The position numbers and the translations under genes are program-made. A stretch of DNA of 64,000 bases from contig NZ_CP038852.1 in assembly GCF_012276695.1 (NCBI RefSeq), positions 186,001 through 250,000 on the forward strand, written 5' to 3'. Positions 27,181 to 36,544 of this stretch are shown here, piece after piece. Within the stretch, counting starts at the first letter, position 1. Each line of letters begins with the position of its first letter. Source of the DNA: Candidatus Pelagibacter giovannonii (GTDB lineage: Bacteria > Pseudomonadota > Alphaproteobacteria > Pelagibacterales > Pelagibacteraceae). The notes under the pieces were generated by a model. It saw only the letters and a list, made by a program, of their open reading frames with translations. It had not been told where the DNA came from and did no database searches.

Positions 27181-28221
27181 TTATCTTGCTGGTGGTACGT
27201 ATAGTAATCCACCTTTAGTCCAAATTTGGTTTGGACCTCTGTCAGGCAAAATACCAGTATCAGCGATATTTCTCTTGTAGCTTTCTCCATAATTACCAAC
27301 TTGTTTGATAATTCTTAAGCTCCAATCGTTATCTAAACCAAATGCTGCACCTAATTCACCTTCAGAACCAACAAGTCTTTTGATTTGTGGGTTTTCAGAA
27401 GTTTTCATCATGTCAGCGTTTGCAGAGTTAATACCGTACTCTTCAGCTTCGATCATTACGTTTAGTGACCATCTTACGATGTCTTCCCAAACTGCATCAC
27501 CTTGACGTACTACTGGTCCTAGAGGCTCTTTAGAAATAGTCTCTGGTAACACTACGTGGTCATCAGGGTTTGTCATTTTTGTTCTTTGTGCTGCTAGACC
27601 AGATTTATCAGTTGTGTAAGTATCACATCTGCCTGAGTCATAAGCTGCAACAACTTCATCAGCTTTTTCGAAAGCAACTGGCTCATAAGAAATTCCTTTT
27701 GAATTAAAGAAGTCTCTCATGTTTAGTTCAGTTGTAGTTCCGATGTTAGTACATGCTGAAATTCCATTTTTGAACTGGCTCGTAGAAGTAATTCCTGAGT
27801 CTTTTCTTACCATGAAACCTTGGCCATCGTAGAAGTTAACTCCAACGAATGTTAAACCAATGTCAGCATCTCTAGAAAGTGTCCAAGTTGTGTTTCTTGA
27901 CAAGATATCAATCTCACCAGAAGTTAGAGCTGTGAATCTTTCTTTAGCACTTAGTGGAGTGAACTTAACTTTATTCGCATCACCTAATACTGCAGCAGCA
28001 ACCGCTCTACATACATCAACGTCAACACCAGTCCAATTTCCAGCAGCATCAGCATTTGAAAATCCCGGTAGACCTTGAGATACACCACATCTTACAAAAC
28101 CCTTTTTCTGAGTGTTCTTAAGAGTTTTTGACTTCTTAGCGGCCATTGTTTCTGTTGTAAAAGCAAACAGAACTGCAACCATAGCAACTAGAGAAGTTAA
28201 TTGTTTTACGTATTTAAACAT
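27181..28221 (-). CDS. aapJ: AapJ, periplasmic binding protein of the general L-amino acid transporter
   Basis: The 346-residue solute-binding protein has a signal peptide (about residues 1-27, ending ETMAA) and the type 2 periplasmic fold. The region GFVRCGVSQGLPGFSNAD begins the mature domain, and GVDVDVCRAVAAAVLGD and SGEIDILSRNTTWTLSRD are conserved in AapJ. It is the first gene of the operon, has a good Shine-Dalgarno sequence (AGAGGA), and is separated from the permeases by a terminator, consistent with high expression. Base composition is slightly less AT-rich than its neighbours, as expected of a highly expressed gene. Confidence 0.95.
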   Translation of the reverse strand: MFKYVKQLTSLVAMVAVLFAFTTETMAAKKSKTLKNTQKKGFVRCGVSQGLPGFSNADAAGNWTGVDVDVCRAVAAAVLGDANKVKFTPLSAKERFTALTSGEIDILSRNTTWTLSRDADIGLTFVGVNFYDGQGFMVRKDSGITSTSQFKNGISACTNIGTTTELNMRDFFNSKGISYEPVAFEKADEVVAAYDSGRCDTYTTDKSGLAAQRTKMTNPDDHVVLPETISKEPLGPVVRQGDAVWEDIVRWSLNVMIEAEEYGINSANADMMKTSENPQIKRLVGSEGELGAAFGLDNDWSLRIIKQVGNYGESYKRNIADTGILPDRGPNQIWTKGGLLYVPPAR

Positions 28222-28261
28222 ATTTTATTCCTCTGTTTTATTTATTTATTTGTTAACAAAT

Positions 28262-28281
28262 AATTCAAAATGATTTGAATT
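28262..28281. promoter_or_regulatory. Palindrome in the aapJ upstream region
   Basis: AATTCAAA-ATGA-TTTGAATT is a perfect 8-bp inverted repeat about 40 bases before the aapJ start codon. It could be an operator for a nitrogen or amino acid regulator or a hairpin in the leader. Promoter elements around it are not clear, and chance symmetry in AT-rich DNA is possible. Confidence 0.3.
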
Positions 28282-28370
28282 AAGTTAAGTGTTTATCATT
28301 TTATAAAGATGATCAAAGTAAAATTGGCTTTGTTAGAAGTTTTTACCTACATGTAGTGTCTAATTAAAAG

Positions 28371-28387
28371 CTAGATATTATATCTAG
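28371..28387 (-). terminator. Possible terminator after tRNA-Arg
   Basis: Immediately downstream of the minus-strand tRNA-Arg, a 7-bp stem (CTAGATA/TATCTAG) with a three-base loop is followed by CTTTTAATT. The stem is AT-rich and the T run is short, so termination would be weak. It may mark the end of the tRNA transcript. Confidence 0.4.
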
Positions 28388-28390
28388 TAA

Positions 28391-28467
28391 TGGTGCGCTC
28401 TGGTGGACTCGAACCACCGACCCTCGGTTTAGAAAACCGATGCTCTATCCAGCTGAGCTAAGAGCGC
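28391..28467 (-). tRNA. tRNA-Arg (anticodon TCT)
   Basis: Read on the minus strand, the acceptor GCGCTCT pairs with AGAGCGC, the D arm has TAGCTCAGCTGGATAGAGCA, the anticodon loop TTTCTAA gives TCT (reads AGA and AGG), and the T arm has GGTTCGAGTCC. Discriminator A and CCA are encoded. AGA is the favoured arginine codon in the genes around it, in line with an AT-rich genome. Confidence 0.97.
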
Positions 28468-28498
28468 AAATTAATACAAATGTATTTATAGTACGAAT

Positions 28499-29908
28499 TT
28501 AATTTTTAAAAAGGAATTTTTTACAAATAATTAATAAAGTTAAAAGCTCAAGTCTACCAACAATCATAAAGAAAATTAGATAATATTTGGTGATAAAATG
28601 TAGATCATAAAAGCTAAAATCACTTAAACCAAACATTGAAGAATTTACGGTATTCATTATTGTTAAAATTGAGAGTTTAAAAGAGCCTTCAAAATCAATT
28701 CCACTTAGAGTTAATAAAAAAGTTAAAACAAATAAAGAAATTATAAAAATAATTACTGAAAGAAAATATTTATAGATTTCATCTAATTTAAATGAATCTT
28801 TTGAAAATAAATGTTTGTTTATGTAAATATTTTTAGGTCTGCTATAAGAAAGAATTTCATTAATTGAGTATTTAAATAATGAATAAATTTTTAAAAATCT
28901 AATACCAGAACTTGTAGAAAAAAATGAACCTCCAATAATAACAAGTATTAAAAAAATAAAAGACAAATTATTAGGAGAATTATTCAAAGAAAATCCTGAG
29001 TTAGAAATGCTGCTTGTTAAAGATAAAAATATCTCACTAAAGTTATTTTCAAAATTTAAAAATACAAAAAATATAATTAATAAAAATAAGAAATAAAATA
29101 ATAAATGAATATCTTCATTAAAGAAATTAAGGTTATGATTTTTTGTAAAGATTAGATTGTAAATCAAAAAAATACTAAAAAAAGAAGATAGTAATAAAAT
29201 TGACATAATTATTATTTGAGAATTATCAATCAAGATATTAGACAAATTATTTGATGGTAAAAAACCACCTGATGAAATTATGGTCATAGCTAGATTTAGA
29301 GAATTAAACAACCTGATTTCAAAAAGACTTAATATTATAAAAATCAAAATTGTAATTAATGAATAAAATAGAAATATCTTTAATGCCTGCTTGAAAGTTT
29401 CAGATTTATTGAACGATAAAAAGTTAGTTAAAGATTTTTTAAAGCTATGATCAAAAATATCAATTAATAATATTATAGAAAATAGAAAATAAAGACCCCC
29501 TATCCACTGAGATGCAGATCTCCATAATATTAAGCTTTGATCAATGTGGTTGATATTATCAAAAATAGTAAAACCTGTTGAAGTGAATCCAGAAATAGAC
29601 TCGAAGAAAGCATTAACAAAAGTTAAATTATAAATACTAAAGTAAAAAGGTATTGAAATTACCAGTGGTAATAAAAAATAACCTAGCAGAATTGTTAATA
29701 TTTTTTCATATATTGTTATTTTTTTTTCATCATTACTTTTTACGTAATAAAACAATACAGCTAAAAAAATAGAGATTATGAATGTATATATATACGTATT
29801 TAAATTTAGATAAAGATTAAGATAGTAAGAGAAAACGATATTAAAAAAAGCCAATATTGAAACTATTCCAAAAAAAACACTCAAATAAATGAGTTTAAAA
29901 TATTTCAT
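28499..29908 (-). CDS. trkH: TrkH, potassium uptake channel subunit
   Basis: The 469-residue membrane protein has the repeated pore-loop structure of the Trk/Ktr/HKT superfamily. Glycines of the selectivity filters are visible in GFTSTGFTIFD, SSGGFLPSNN, SNSGFSLNN and NTVNSSMFGLSD. The first, second and third loops are clear and the last is degenerate. With TrkA it imports potassium. It is four bases downstream of trkA on the same strand, so both subunits are made together. Confidence 0.92.
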   Translation of the reverse strand: MKYFKLIYLSVFFGIVSILAFFNIVFSYYLNLYLNLNTYIYTFIISIFLAVLFYYVKSNDEKKITIYEKILTILLGYFLLPLVISIPFYFSIYNLTFVNAFFESISGFTSTGFTIFDNINHIDQSLILWRSASQWIGGLYFLFSIILLIDIFDHSFKKSLTNFLSFNKSETFKQALKIFLFYSLITILIFIILSLFEIRLFNSLNLAMTIISSGGFLPSNNLSNILIDNSQIIIMSILLLSSFFSIFLIYNLIFTKNHNLNFFNEDIHLLFYFLFLLIIFFVFLNFENNFSEIFLSLTSSISNSGFSLNNSPNNLSFIFLILVIIGGSFFSTSSGIRFLKIYSLFKYSINEILSYSRPKNIYINKHLFSKDSFKLDEIYKYFLSVIIFIISLFVLTFLLTLSGIDFEGSFKLSILTIMNTVNSSMFGLSDFSFYDLHFITKYYLIFFMIVGRLELLTLLIICKKFLFKN

Positions 29909-29912
29909 TAGA

Positions 29913-31304
29913 TTAAATAGAGCTTATACGAAACATGTTTTCAACAACATGTAAAAAATCTTTTTTAGCCAATAGCACAACAATATCATGTTTCTTAAAT
30001 ACAAAATTTGATCTAGGAATAATTACTTCGTCACCTCTTAATACTGCACCAATTCTTATTTCATCAGGCAAGTTTGAATTTTTTAATTCCTTGTTTACCA
30101 ACTCTGAGGTTTCAATAATTTCTGCTTCAATAATTTCATATTCACCATTTAATATACTATAAGCATTTTCAATTGTTCCCTTATGAATATGCTTTAAGAT
30201 GCTAGAAACAGTGTTCATTCTAGGATCAATAAAATCATCAATTTTGAGAGAAGATTGTAAAAGAGAATAATTAGGCTTGTTAATTAAAGCCATAGTTCTT
30301 TTATCACTTAAATCTTCATTATCTTTGGCAAATTTTTCAACTAATACACTTACCATTAGATTGTCTTCGTCATCATTTGTAAGTGCCAAAACAGTTTGAA
30401 CCTCTTCTAAATTTGCCTCTAATAAAACTTCTTCATCAAGGGCATCACCATTTATTACTATCGTATTATTTAATTGGCTTGCAATAAGTTCTGCTCTATC
30501 TTTATTTTTTTCAATAATTTTAACTCTAGCAGAGTCAAAACTTTCTTCTAAATTTTTTGCTAAGTTAAAGCCTATATTTCCACCTCCAATAATAAGGATT
30601 TTATTAGAAATTTTTTCTGTGTGACCAAAAGCTGTTAAAGTTTCATTCATTTGTGAGGAATTAATTACAACATAAGCTTTGTCATTTTTAAGCATAACAT
30701 CAGTTTTTTTTAATAATACAAATTTTTCATCCCTAATTACGCCCATTATATTGGAATTTAATTTTGGAAACTTTTTAGTAAGCTCGTTAAGTTTAATATC
30801 TTTTATTGGGCAATTGGCATCTATTAAAATTTCAAGTAATCTAATTTTATTGTTTGCAAAAGGAACGTTATCTAGCGAACCTGGAGCTTCTAGTTTTCTT
30901 TGTAGAGACTTTGCTATCTCTATTTCAGGTGAGATAATAACATCTATTGGTAAATTTTCTTTATTATAAACTTTGGTAAATTTAGGATTCAAATAATCTT
31001 GTGATCTTATCCTCGCTATTTTTTTTTGAACATTAAATATTGAAAATGCTATCTGGCATATCAACATATTAATTTCATCATTGCGTGTTACTGCGATGAT
31101 CATATCAGCATCAGCTGCGTTTGCTTTTTCTAAAATTGAAGGATAAGTACCTTTGCCTACAATAGACTTAACATCTAGTGTGTCATCTATCTTTTGTATA
31201 TCTTCACTCGATTGATCAATAACAGTTATCGAGTGACCTTGTTCACTTAAGATTTTTGAAATTGTAAAGCCTACTCTACCAGCGCCACAAATAATAATAT
31301 TCAT
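29913..31304 (-). CDS. trkA: TrkA, NAD-binding regulatory subunit of potassium uptake
   Basis: The 463-residue cytoplasmic protein has two tandem RCK units. Each starts with a Rossmann motif (IIICGAGRVGFTISKIL at residues 3-19 and ILIIGGGNIGFNLAKNL near 236), followed by an RCK-C domain with patterns such as LAKKDFLHVVENMF. It binds NAD(H) or ATP and gates TrkH. The ntrY-ntrX-trkA order is an old alphaproteobacterial arrangement; the gene abuts ntrX. Confidence 0.95.
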   Translation of the reverse strand: MNIIICGAGRVGFTISKILSEQGHSITVIDQSSEDIQKIDDTLDVKSIVGKGTYPSILEKANAADADMIIAVTRNDEINMLICQIAFSIFNVQKKIARIRSQDYLNPKFTKVYNKENLPIDVIISPEIEIAKSLQRKLEAPGSLDNVPFANNKIRLLEILIDANCPIKDIKLNELTKKFPKLNSNIMGVIRDEKFVLLKKTDVMLKNDKAYVVINSSQMNETLTAFGHTEKISNKILIIGGGNIGFNLAKNLEESFDSARVKIIEKNKDRAELIASQLNNTIVINGDALDEEVLLEANLEEVQTVLALTNDDEDNLMVSVLVEKFAKDNEDLSDKRTMALINKPNYSLLQSSLKIDDFIDPRMNTVSSILKHIHKGTIENAYSILNGEYEIIEAEIIETSELVNKELKNSNLPDEIRIGAVLRGDEVIIPRSNFVFKKHDIVVLLAKKDFLHVVENMFRISSI

Positions 31305-32660
31305 TTAATTTAATTCCTTAATCCCTAAACCTTTAAGTTTTCTATGAAGGGCAGATCTTTCCATTCCTATAAAATCGGCAGTTTTTGATATATTGCCATT
31401 AAATTTTTTCAATTGTGTAGTTAAATACTCTTTTTCAAAATTTTCTCTAGCTTCTTTTAATGGTATAGATAAAGAGTTTTCTGACGTTGTATTTTTAATA
31501 TCAGGCGTTTTTAGGGATTCTTTAATAATATTTGAAATTTTTTCATCACTATCAGGTAAAAGTATCGCAATCCTCTCTATTAGATTTCTTAATTCTCTAA
31601 CATTACCTGGCCAATCATAATTAAGTAAATATTTATTATTTGTATTAATGTTTAATTTTTTTAAATTATAATTTGTTGAGATTTTTTCAGAGAAGTATTC
31701 AACTAATAAAGGTATATCTGAAACTCTATCTTTTAAAAGGTCGATGTTAATCTCTAAAACATTTAATCGATGATATAAATCCTCCCTAAAATTGCCATTT
31801 TTTATTTCTTTTTTTATATCTTTGCTGGATGAACATATAATTCTTACATCTACATTAATATCATGGCTACCATTAATCCTTCTGAATTTTTGATCTATTA
31901 AAACTCTTAAAATTTTAGATTGGGTATCCAGTGGGATTTCAGAAATTTCATCAATTAAAAGAATGCCCTTTGATGATTTCTCTAAAGCACCATAAGTAAT
32001 TGAGCCGTTTATTTTTTCTTCACCAAATAATTCCAATTCATATTTTTTAATATCAAGCAATGCACCATTTAAAATTATAAAAGGACCCTTTTGTCTTTTA
32101 GACTCTTTATGTATTTTTCTTGCAATTAACTCTTTACCAGAGCCAGTAGGACCATTAATAAAAATTCGACTTTCAGAAACTGAAATTTTATTAATTTGTT
32201 CTTTTATATTTTTGATATTATCACTAACACCAATTAACTCATAAGAATAAAAAAGTTTACTTTCAAATTCCTTGTTCTTGTTTTTAAGGTTTATATTTTC
32301 AACAGCTCTATTAACAAAGTTTAATAATCTCTCTTGATTAAAAGGCTTTTCAATAAATTCGAAGGCACCGGCTTTTAAAGCTTTAATTGCCATTTCTACA
32401 TTTGCATGTCCTGTAATTATTATAACTGGAATATTTTTATCCTTATTTTTAATATGTGATAAAAGTTCTAGACCATCATTGTCACCTTTGTCTAACTTAA
32501 CATCTATAATTGCTACATCTGGAAGTTTTTTGTCAATCTCGTTTAAAGCTTGATTGTAGTTTGCAGCCAATCTTGTTTTGTAACCAGCTTCAATTATTAG
32601 ATCATTAATTATATTTCTAATATCTGCATTATCATCAATAATTAATATTTCAGTACTCAT
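31305..32660 (-). CDS. ntrX: NtrX response regulator with degenerate sigma-54 contact loop
   Basis: The 451-residue regulator has a receiver domain with phosphoacceptor Asp53, an AAA+ domain with Walker A GPTGSGKE at 170-177 and Walker B near 232-238, and a C-terminal Fis-type helix-turn-helix (NISKTADFIGMERSALHRKL). The GAFTGA loop that contacts sigma-54 is replaced by a sequence around residues 214-225 reading EEKINGSITYGA, so activation of sigma-54 promoters is doubtful. Loss of GAFTGA is known in alphaproteobacterial NtrX. It presumably pairs with the adjacent NtrY in envelope, redox or nitrogen control. Confidence 0.93.
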   Translation of the reverse strand: MSTEILIIDDNADIRNIINDLIIEAGYKTRLAANYNQALNEIDKKLPDVAIIDVKLDKGDNDGLELLSHIKNKDKNIPVIIITGHANVEMAIKALKAGAFEFIEKPFNQERLLNFVNRAVENINLKNKNKEFESKLFYSYELIGVSDNIKNIKEQINKISVSESRIFINGPTGSGKELIARKIHKESKRQKGPFIILNGALLDIKKYELELFGEEKINGSITYGALEKSSKGILLIDEISEIPLDTQSKILRVLIDQKFRRINGSHDINVDVRIICSSSKDIKKEIKNGNFREDLYHRLNVLEINIDLLKDRVSDIPLLVEYFSEKISTNYNLKKLNINTNNKYLLNYDWPGNVRELRNLIERIAILLPDSDEKISNIIKESLKTPDIKNTTSENSLSIPLKEARENFEKEYLTTQLKKFNGNISKTADFIGMERSALHRKLKGLGIKELN

Positions 32661-34441
32661 TATTTTATAAATACAATTTCTATTTTTGCTCCACTTTCTA
32701 ATGAAACAAGATTTATTTTTCCATTATGATCATTTATAATCTTATTAACAATGGATAAACCTAAGCCAGTACCTTTTTTCTTTGTTGTAAAATAAGGATT
32801 TAGAATGTCATTTATATTTTTTTTAAAAATTTCAAATCCTAATCCATTATCAACAATTATGAAGTTAATTATTTCCTCATTTTCATTTATGGAAATATCG
32901 ATTTTTCCATTGAAATTTGCATTATCAATTTTCTTATCCCATATGCTTTCAATAGAGTTTTTAATCAAATTGAAGAAGACTCTATTTAATTGTTCACTAT
33001 CAGAGTTTAAGAGAATATCTGATGTACTTGATTTAAAATTAATTATAATTTTATTATCCAATTCATTTATTAACTTAATATTATCTTTTATCAACGGAAC
33101 TAAGTTGTTATCTTTTAGAATTGGTTTTGGCATTCTAGCAAAATCAGAAAATTCATTAACTAAATTTTCAATTTGTTTAATTTGTTTAGCAATAATCAAC
33201 AAGCTTTTTGAAAAATCATCTTTTTCATGGTTTGCTATTTTTTCTGAATATTTGCTCTTTAATTTATCAATAGTTAATTGAATAGGTGTGAGTGGATTTT
33301 TAATTTCATGAGCTAGTTTTCTAGCTAAATTTTCCCAAGCTTCATGTCTTTCTTTGATTATAAGTTTTTCTTGTTGTGATTTTAATTTGTCTATCATTAA
33401 ATTAAAATTTTGATTTAAAACCTCCATATCTTTATCAGTTTTAATTTCTGGTACTTTAATATCTAGATTGCCTTTTCCAATATTAGAGGATGCAATAATC
33501 AAATTATTAATAGACCTAAAAAATCTTGACGAAAATCTTATGGCAATTGATATGGATAAAAATAATAACAATGAGACTATAACAAGATAAATAAATACAA
33601 ATGATATCTTAATCCCAGTTTGCTTGTTTAAAACTGTGTAATAAAAATTAAGTGCCTCTTGAGATTCCAATAAATATTGAGAAATTTTTTTATCTAAATA
33701 CTTAACTATATATAAATATTTGCCGTCAAAATTTTCAAGCTTTATAATTGATGCTGTTTGATTTTTTAAAGCATTGATAATCTTAAGTGGTCGTTTATCG
33801 TTTTGAACCATTTCTAAAGCGTCACTTAAAGGTGGTGTATACAAAGTGCTATCTTTTAAAGTTGATAGATATAAGTTTCCATTACCATCAATAATATGAA
33901 CCTCATCCATACCTCTAATTAATTTTTGAGTATTTAGAAAACTTTTAAATTGATTGATATTTGTATTTAAAAAATTGATACTTTTGTTTAAATCAAATGC
34001 TATTAAAATTATCTCTGATTGAGTTTTAGTTCTAACATCCTCTGTGTAACTTTTTGCAATTTCATAAGAGTTGTTAACTGCTGTTGTAATTTTCTTATCC
34101 AAATATTTATCTAGAGCAAATGAAAGAAGAAATAATGAAAATAAAGAAATTAAAATTGAAGGAATTAAAGTAAATAATGCAAAAAATGTTATATATTTTC
34201 TATTGGCTTTCGAACCACTTACATCGACATCTATCTTTAAGGAATTTCTTACTTCTGAAAATATCATAAAGAAAAGAAGTATTAACAGGGCAATATTTCC
34301 AATTAATAAAATCTGGAGATTATTGTCAGATAATTTTAAAAAACTTTTATCAATAAATGTTAAAAAAGTTATAAAACCAATGAATAAAGTGATTAAAAAT
34401 ATTACAATGATGAAAATATTTTTTTTAATAAAATCAATCAT
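32660..34441 (-). CDS. ntrY: NtrY membrane sensor histidine kinase
   Basis: I start this gene at the ATG at 34441 (593 residues); an in-frame TTG lies three codons upstream. The protein has three N-terminal spans, a periplasmic sensor region, another span near residue 285, a HAMP domain, the H-box LAHEIKNPLTPIQLTI, and an ATPase domain with the N-box and GTGLGLSIVNKII. A PAS domain, present in many NtrY proteins, is not apparent. It overlaps ntrX by one base. Only 33 bases separate its start from the divergent ispDF start. Confidence 0.92.
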   Translation of the reverse strand: MIDFIKKNIFIIVIFLITLFIGFITFLTFIDKSFLKLSDNNLQILLIGNIALLILLFFMIFSEVRNSLKIDVDVSGSKANRKYITFFALFTLIPSILISLFSLFLLSFALDKYLDKKITTAVNNSYEIAKSYTEDVRTKTQSEIILIAFDLNKSINFLNTNINQFKSFLNTQKLIRGMDEVHIIDGNGNLYLSTLKDSTLYTPPLSDALEMVQNDKRPLKIINALKNQTASIIKLENFDGKYLYIVKYLDKKISQYLLESQEALNFYYTVLNKQTGIKISFVFIYLVIVSLLLFLSISIAIRFSSRFFRSINNLIIASSNIGKGNLDIKVPEIKTDKDMEVLNQNFNLMIDKLKSQQEKLIIKERHEAWENLARKLAHEIKNPLTPIQLTIDKLKSKYSEKIANHEKDDFSKSLLIIAKQIKQIENLVNEFSDFARMPKPILKDNNLVPLIKDNIKLINELDNKIIINFKSSTSDILLNSDSEQLNRVFFNLIKNSIESIWDKKIDNANFNGKIDISINENEEIINFIIVDNGLGFEIFKKNINDILNPYFTTKKKGTGLGLSIVNKIINDHNGKINLVSLESGAKIEIVFIK

Positions 34442-34474
34442 TGTGAACAAAATAATGTGTTATATATTTTTATC

Positions 34475-35590
34475 ATGAATAGTTGTTTTATAATACTTGC
34501 TGGTGGCGAAAGTAAAAGATTTAATTCAAATATTCCAAAACCCTACACAAATTATAGAGGTAAGCCTTTATTGTTACATTCAATAGATAAAGCTAAAGTT
34601 TTTAATAAATTTAATAAAATTGTTCTTGTAGTAAATAAAAAACATAAAGATTATATCAAAAAACTTAATATCAAAAACATCAAAATTATCATAGGTGGTA
34701 AAACAAGAGCGGAATCAGCCTATAATGCTCTAAAAAGTATTAAAGGAAATAATTTTAAAAATGTAATAATTCATGATGCTGCAAGACCAAATTTTTCTCT
34801 AAAACTTTTAAAGAAATTAATGGATGGATTAAAAACAAATGACTGTGTAATTCCTGCAATCCAAACTGCAGATTCCGTTAAACAAAAAATTTCGAACATT
34901 GTTACAAATTTAAAAAGAGAAAATATTTACTTAATCCAAACCCCTCAAGCATTTAACTATAAAAAACTTTATTCACTTCAAAATAATAAAAGTACCGAGG
35001 TTACTGATGATGCAAATTTGTTTGCAAGAGCTGGTAAAAAAATAAAAATTATAAAAGGTGAAACTAATAATAATAAAATAACAGTAAATACAGATATTAA
35101 ATTTAACAATTTAATAAAATTTGGACTAGGTTTTGATGTTCATAGATTGGTACCTAATAAAAAACTTTATTTAGGTGGGATTAAAATACCCTCACCTATT
35201 GGCACATTAGGTCACTCAGATGGAGATCCTGTATTACATGCTGTAACAGATGCTATACTTGGAGCTTGTTCTATGGGTGATATTGGTGAAAAATTCTCAG
35301 ATAAGAGTAAGAAATTTAAAAATATTAGATCTACAATTCTATTGAGTGAAATAATTAAGCAAACTATAAAAAAAGGCTACCTAATCAATAATCTTGATAT
35401 AAATATAATTACTCAAAAGCCTAAAATTCAAAAATATAAAAAACAAATAATAAACTGTATTGCAAAAATTTGTAATATCTCTCCCACTCAAATTAATATA
35501 AAAGGTAAAACAACTGAAAAGTTAGGTGTAATTGGTAAAGAAAAAGCTATAGCTTGTGAAGTAATAGCTTCTGTTATTAAAAATGATTAA
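34475..35590 (+). CDS. ispDF: IspDF, bifunctional MEP-pathway enzyme
   Basis: This fused enzyme catalyses two steps of non-mevalonate isoprenoid synthesis: cytidylyltransferase (IspD) and cyclodiphosphate synthase (IspF). I choose the ATG at 34475 (371 residues); an upstream GTG in frame is less likely. The IspD half (about 1-220) has ILAGGESKRF and IHDAARPNFS; the IspF half has GLGFDVHRL, LGHSDGDPVLHAVTDAILGA and ITQKPKIQKYK. The fusion is common in Alphaproteobacteria. dxr in the same window supplies an earlier step. It overlaps pgpA by eight bases. Confidence 0.95.
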   Translation: MNSCFIILAGGESKRFNSNIPKPYTNYRGKPLLLHSIDKAKVFNKFNKIVLVVNKKHKDYIKKLNIKNIKIIIGGKTRAESAYNALKSIKGNNFKNVIIHDAARPNFSLKLLKKLMDGLKTNDCVIPAIQTADSVKQKISNIVTNLKRENIYLIQTPQAFNYKKLYSLQNNKSTEVTDDANLFARAGKKIKIIKGETNNNKITVNTDIKFNNLIKFGLGFDVHRLVPNKKLYLGGIKIPSPIGTLGHSDGDPVLHAVTDAILGACSMGDIGEKFSDKSKKFKNIRSTILLSEIIKQTIKKGYLINNLDINIITQKPKIQKYKKQIINCIAKICNISPTQINIKGKTTEKLGVIGKEKAIACEVIASVIKND

Positions 35591-36086
35591 ATCTCTCAAC
35601 TCATTATTAGTTACTATGTTTGGCCTAGGTAAAATTAGATATATGCCTGGAACATTTGGGTCACTAGCGACTGTAATTATTCTTTATTATCTATTCCACA
35701 CTCTAAATATTTCACCAAATATAATTTTATTTGGCTTGATAATAATATTTATTTACTCATTTTATGCCGTTTCAAGTCATATAGAAAATAGTGAAAATAA
35801 GGATCCAAGTGAAATCATAATTGATGAATTTTTAGGTCAATCGATACCCATATATCTTTATGAGATATCTCATGGAACAACAAAAGATGGAGATGAAGCT
35901 ATTGTTTATTATGCTCTATTTTTTATTCTTTTTAGATATTTTGATATCATGAAACCATTTCCTGTAAACTTTTTTGATAAAAACTTTAAGAATAGTTTTG
36001 GTGTAATTATGGATGATGTTTGTGCTGGATTTTATGTTGTATTAACACTTGTGTGTTTCATGATTATTAAAAGTTATGTTTTATAA
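35583..36086 (+). CDS. pgpA: Phosphatidylglycerophosphatase A
   Basis: PgpA removes phosphate from phosphatidylglycerophosphate to make phosphatidylglycerol. The 167-residue integral membrane protein has the family signatures MPGTFGSLATVIILYYL near residue 21, IIDEFLGQSIPIYL near 80 and FRYFDIMKPFPVNFFD near 118, with several spans. It is sandwiched by short overlaps between ispDF and cinA. Elsewhere in the window cdsA supplies the CDP-diacylglycerol precursor. Confidence 0.92.
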   Translation: MIKSLNSLLVTMFGLGKIRYMPGTFGSLATVIILYYLFHTLNISPNIILFGLIIIFIYSFYAVSSHIENSENKDPSEIIIDEFLGQSIPIYLYEISHGTTKDGDEAIVYYALFFILFRYFDIMKPFPVNFFDKNFKNSFGVIMDDVCAGFYVVLTLVCFMIIKSYVL

Positions 36087-36544
36087 TGAAAAATTTAGTA
36101 AAAATATTAATAAAAAAAAAATTAAAGATTGCTTTTGCTGAGTCTTGTACGGGTGGAATGCTTTCATCGGAAATAACATCCGTAAGTGGAGCTTCGAAAG
36201 TTTTTGGTATAGGTCTTGTCACTTATTCAAATCAAGCAAAAATAACAATTTTAAAAGTAAATAAAAGGATTATTCAAAAATATGGAGCTGTTAGCCCTCA
36301 ATGTTGTGAGGCTATGGTTAAAAATTTATCAAAAATTTCTAAAGCACAAATTAATGTTTCAATTACAGGAATTGCAGGTCCAAATGGTGGAACTAAGAAA
36401 AAACCTGTTGGACTAGTTTATATTGGAATAAAAAAGAATAATAAAATATTTATTAGTAAAAATTTATTTAAAGAAAAAAGTAGGAAGGCTATCCAAAAAT
36501 CTACAATTAGGAGAACTTTTAAAATTATAAAATCTTTAATTTAG
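36086..36544 (+). CDS. cinA: CinA C-terminal domain protein (nicotinamide-nucleotide amidase type)
   Basis: The 152-residue protein corresponds to the stand-alone C-terminal domain of CinA, the PncC-type NMN deamidase that recycles pyridine nucleotides. It has the conserved FAESCTGGMLSSEITSV motif near residue 16 with the catalytic serine, and TGIAGPNGGTKKKPVGLVYIG. The N-terminal MoaB-like domain of long CinA is absent, as in many short family members. Its end overlaps the convergent ratA-like gene by four bases. Confidence 0.92.
   Translation: MKNLVKILIKKKLKIAFAESCTGGMLSSEITSVSGASKVFGIGLVTYSNQAKITILKVNKRIIQKYGAVSPQCCEAMVKNLSKISKAQINVSITGIAGPNGGTKKKPVGLVYIGIKKNNKIFISKNLFKEKSRKAIQKSTIRRTFKIIKSLI

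Noticed and set aside
34457..34474. GTG start for ispDF at 34457
   Set aside because: The ATG at 34475 begins the conserved IspD N-terminus and leaves more room for the divergent ntrY start.
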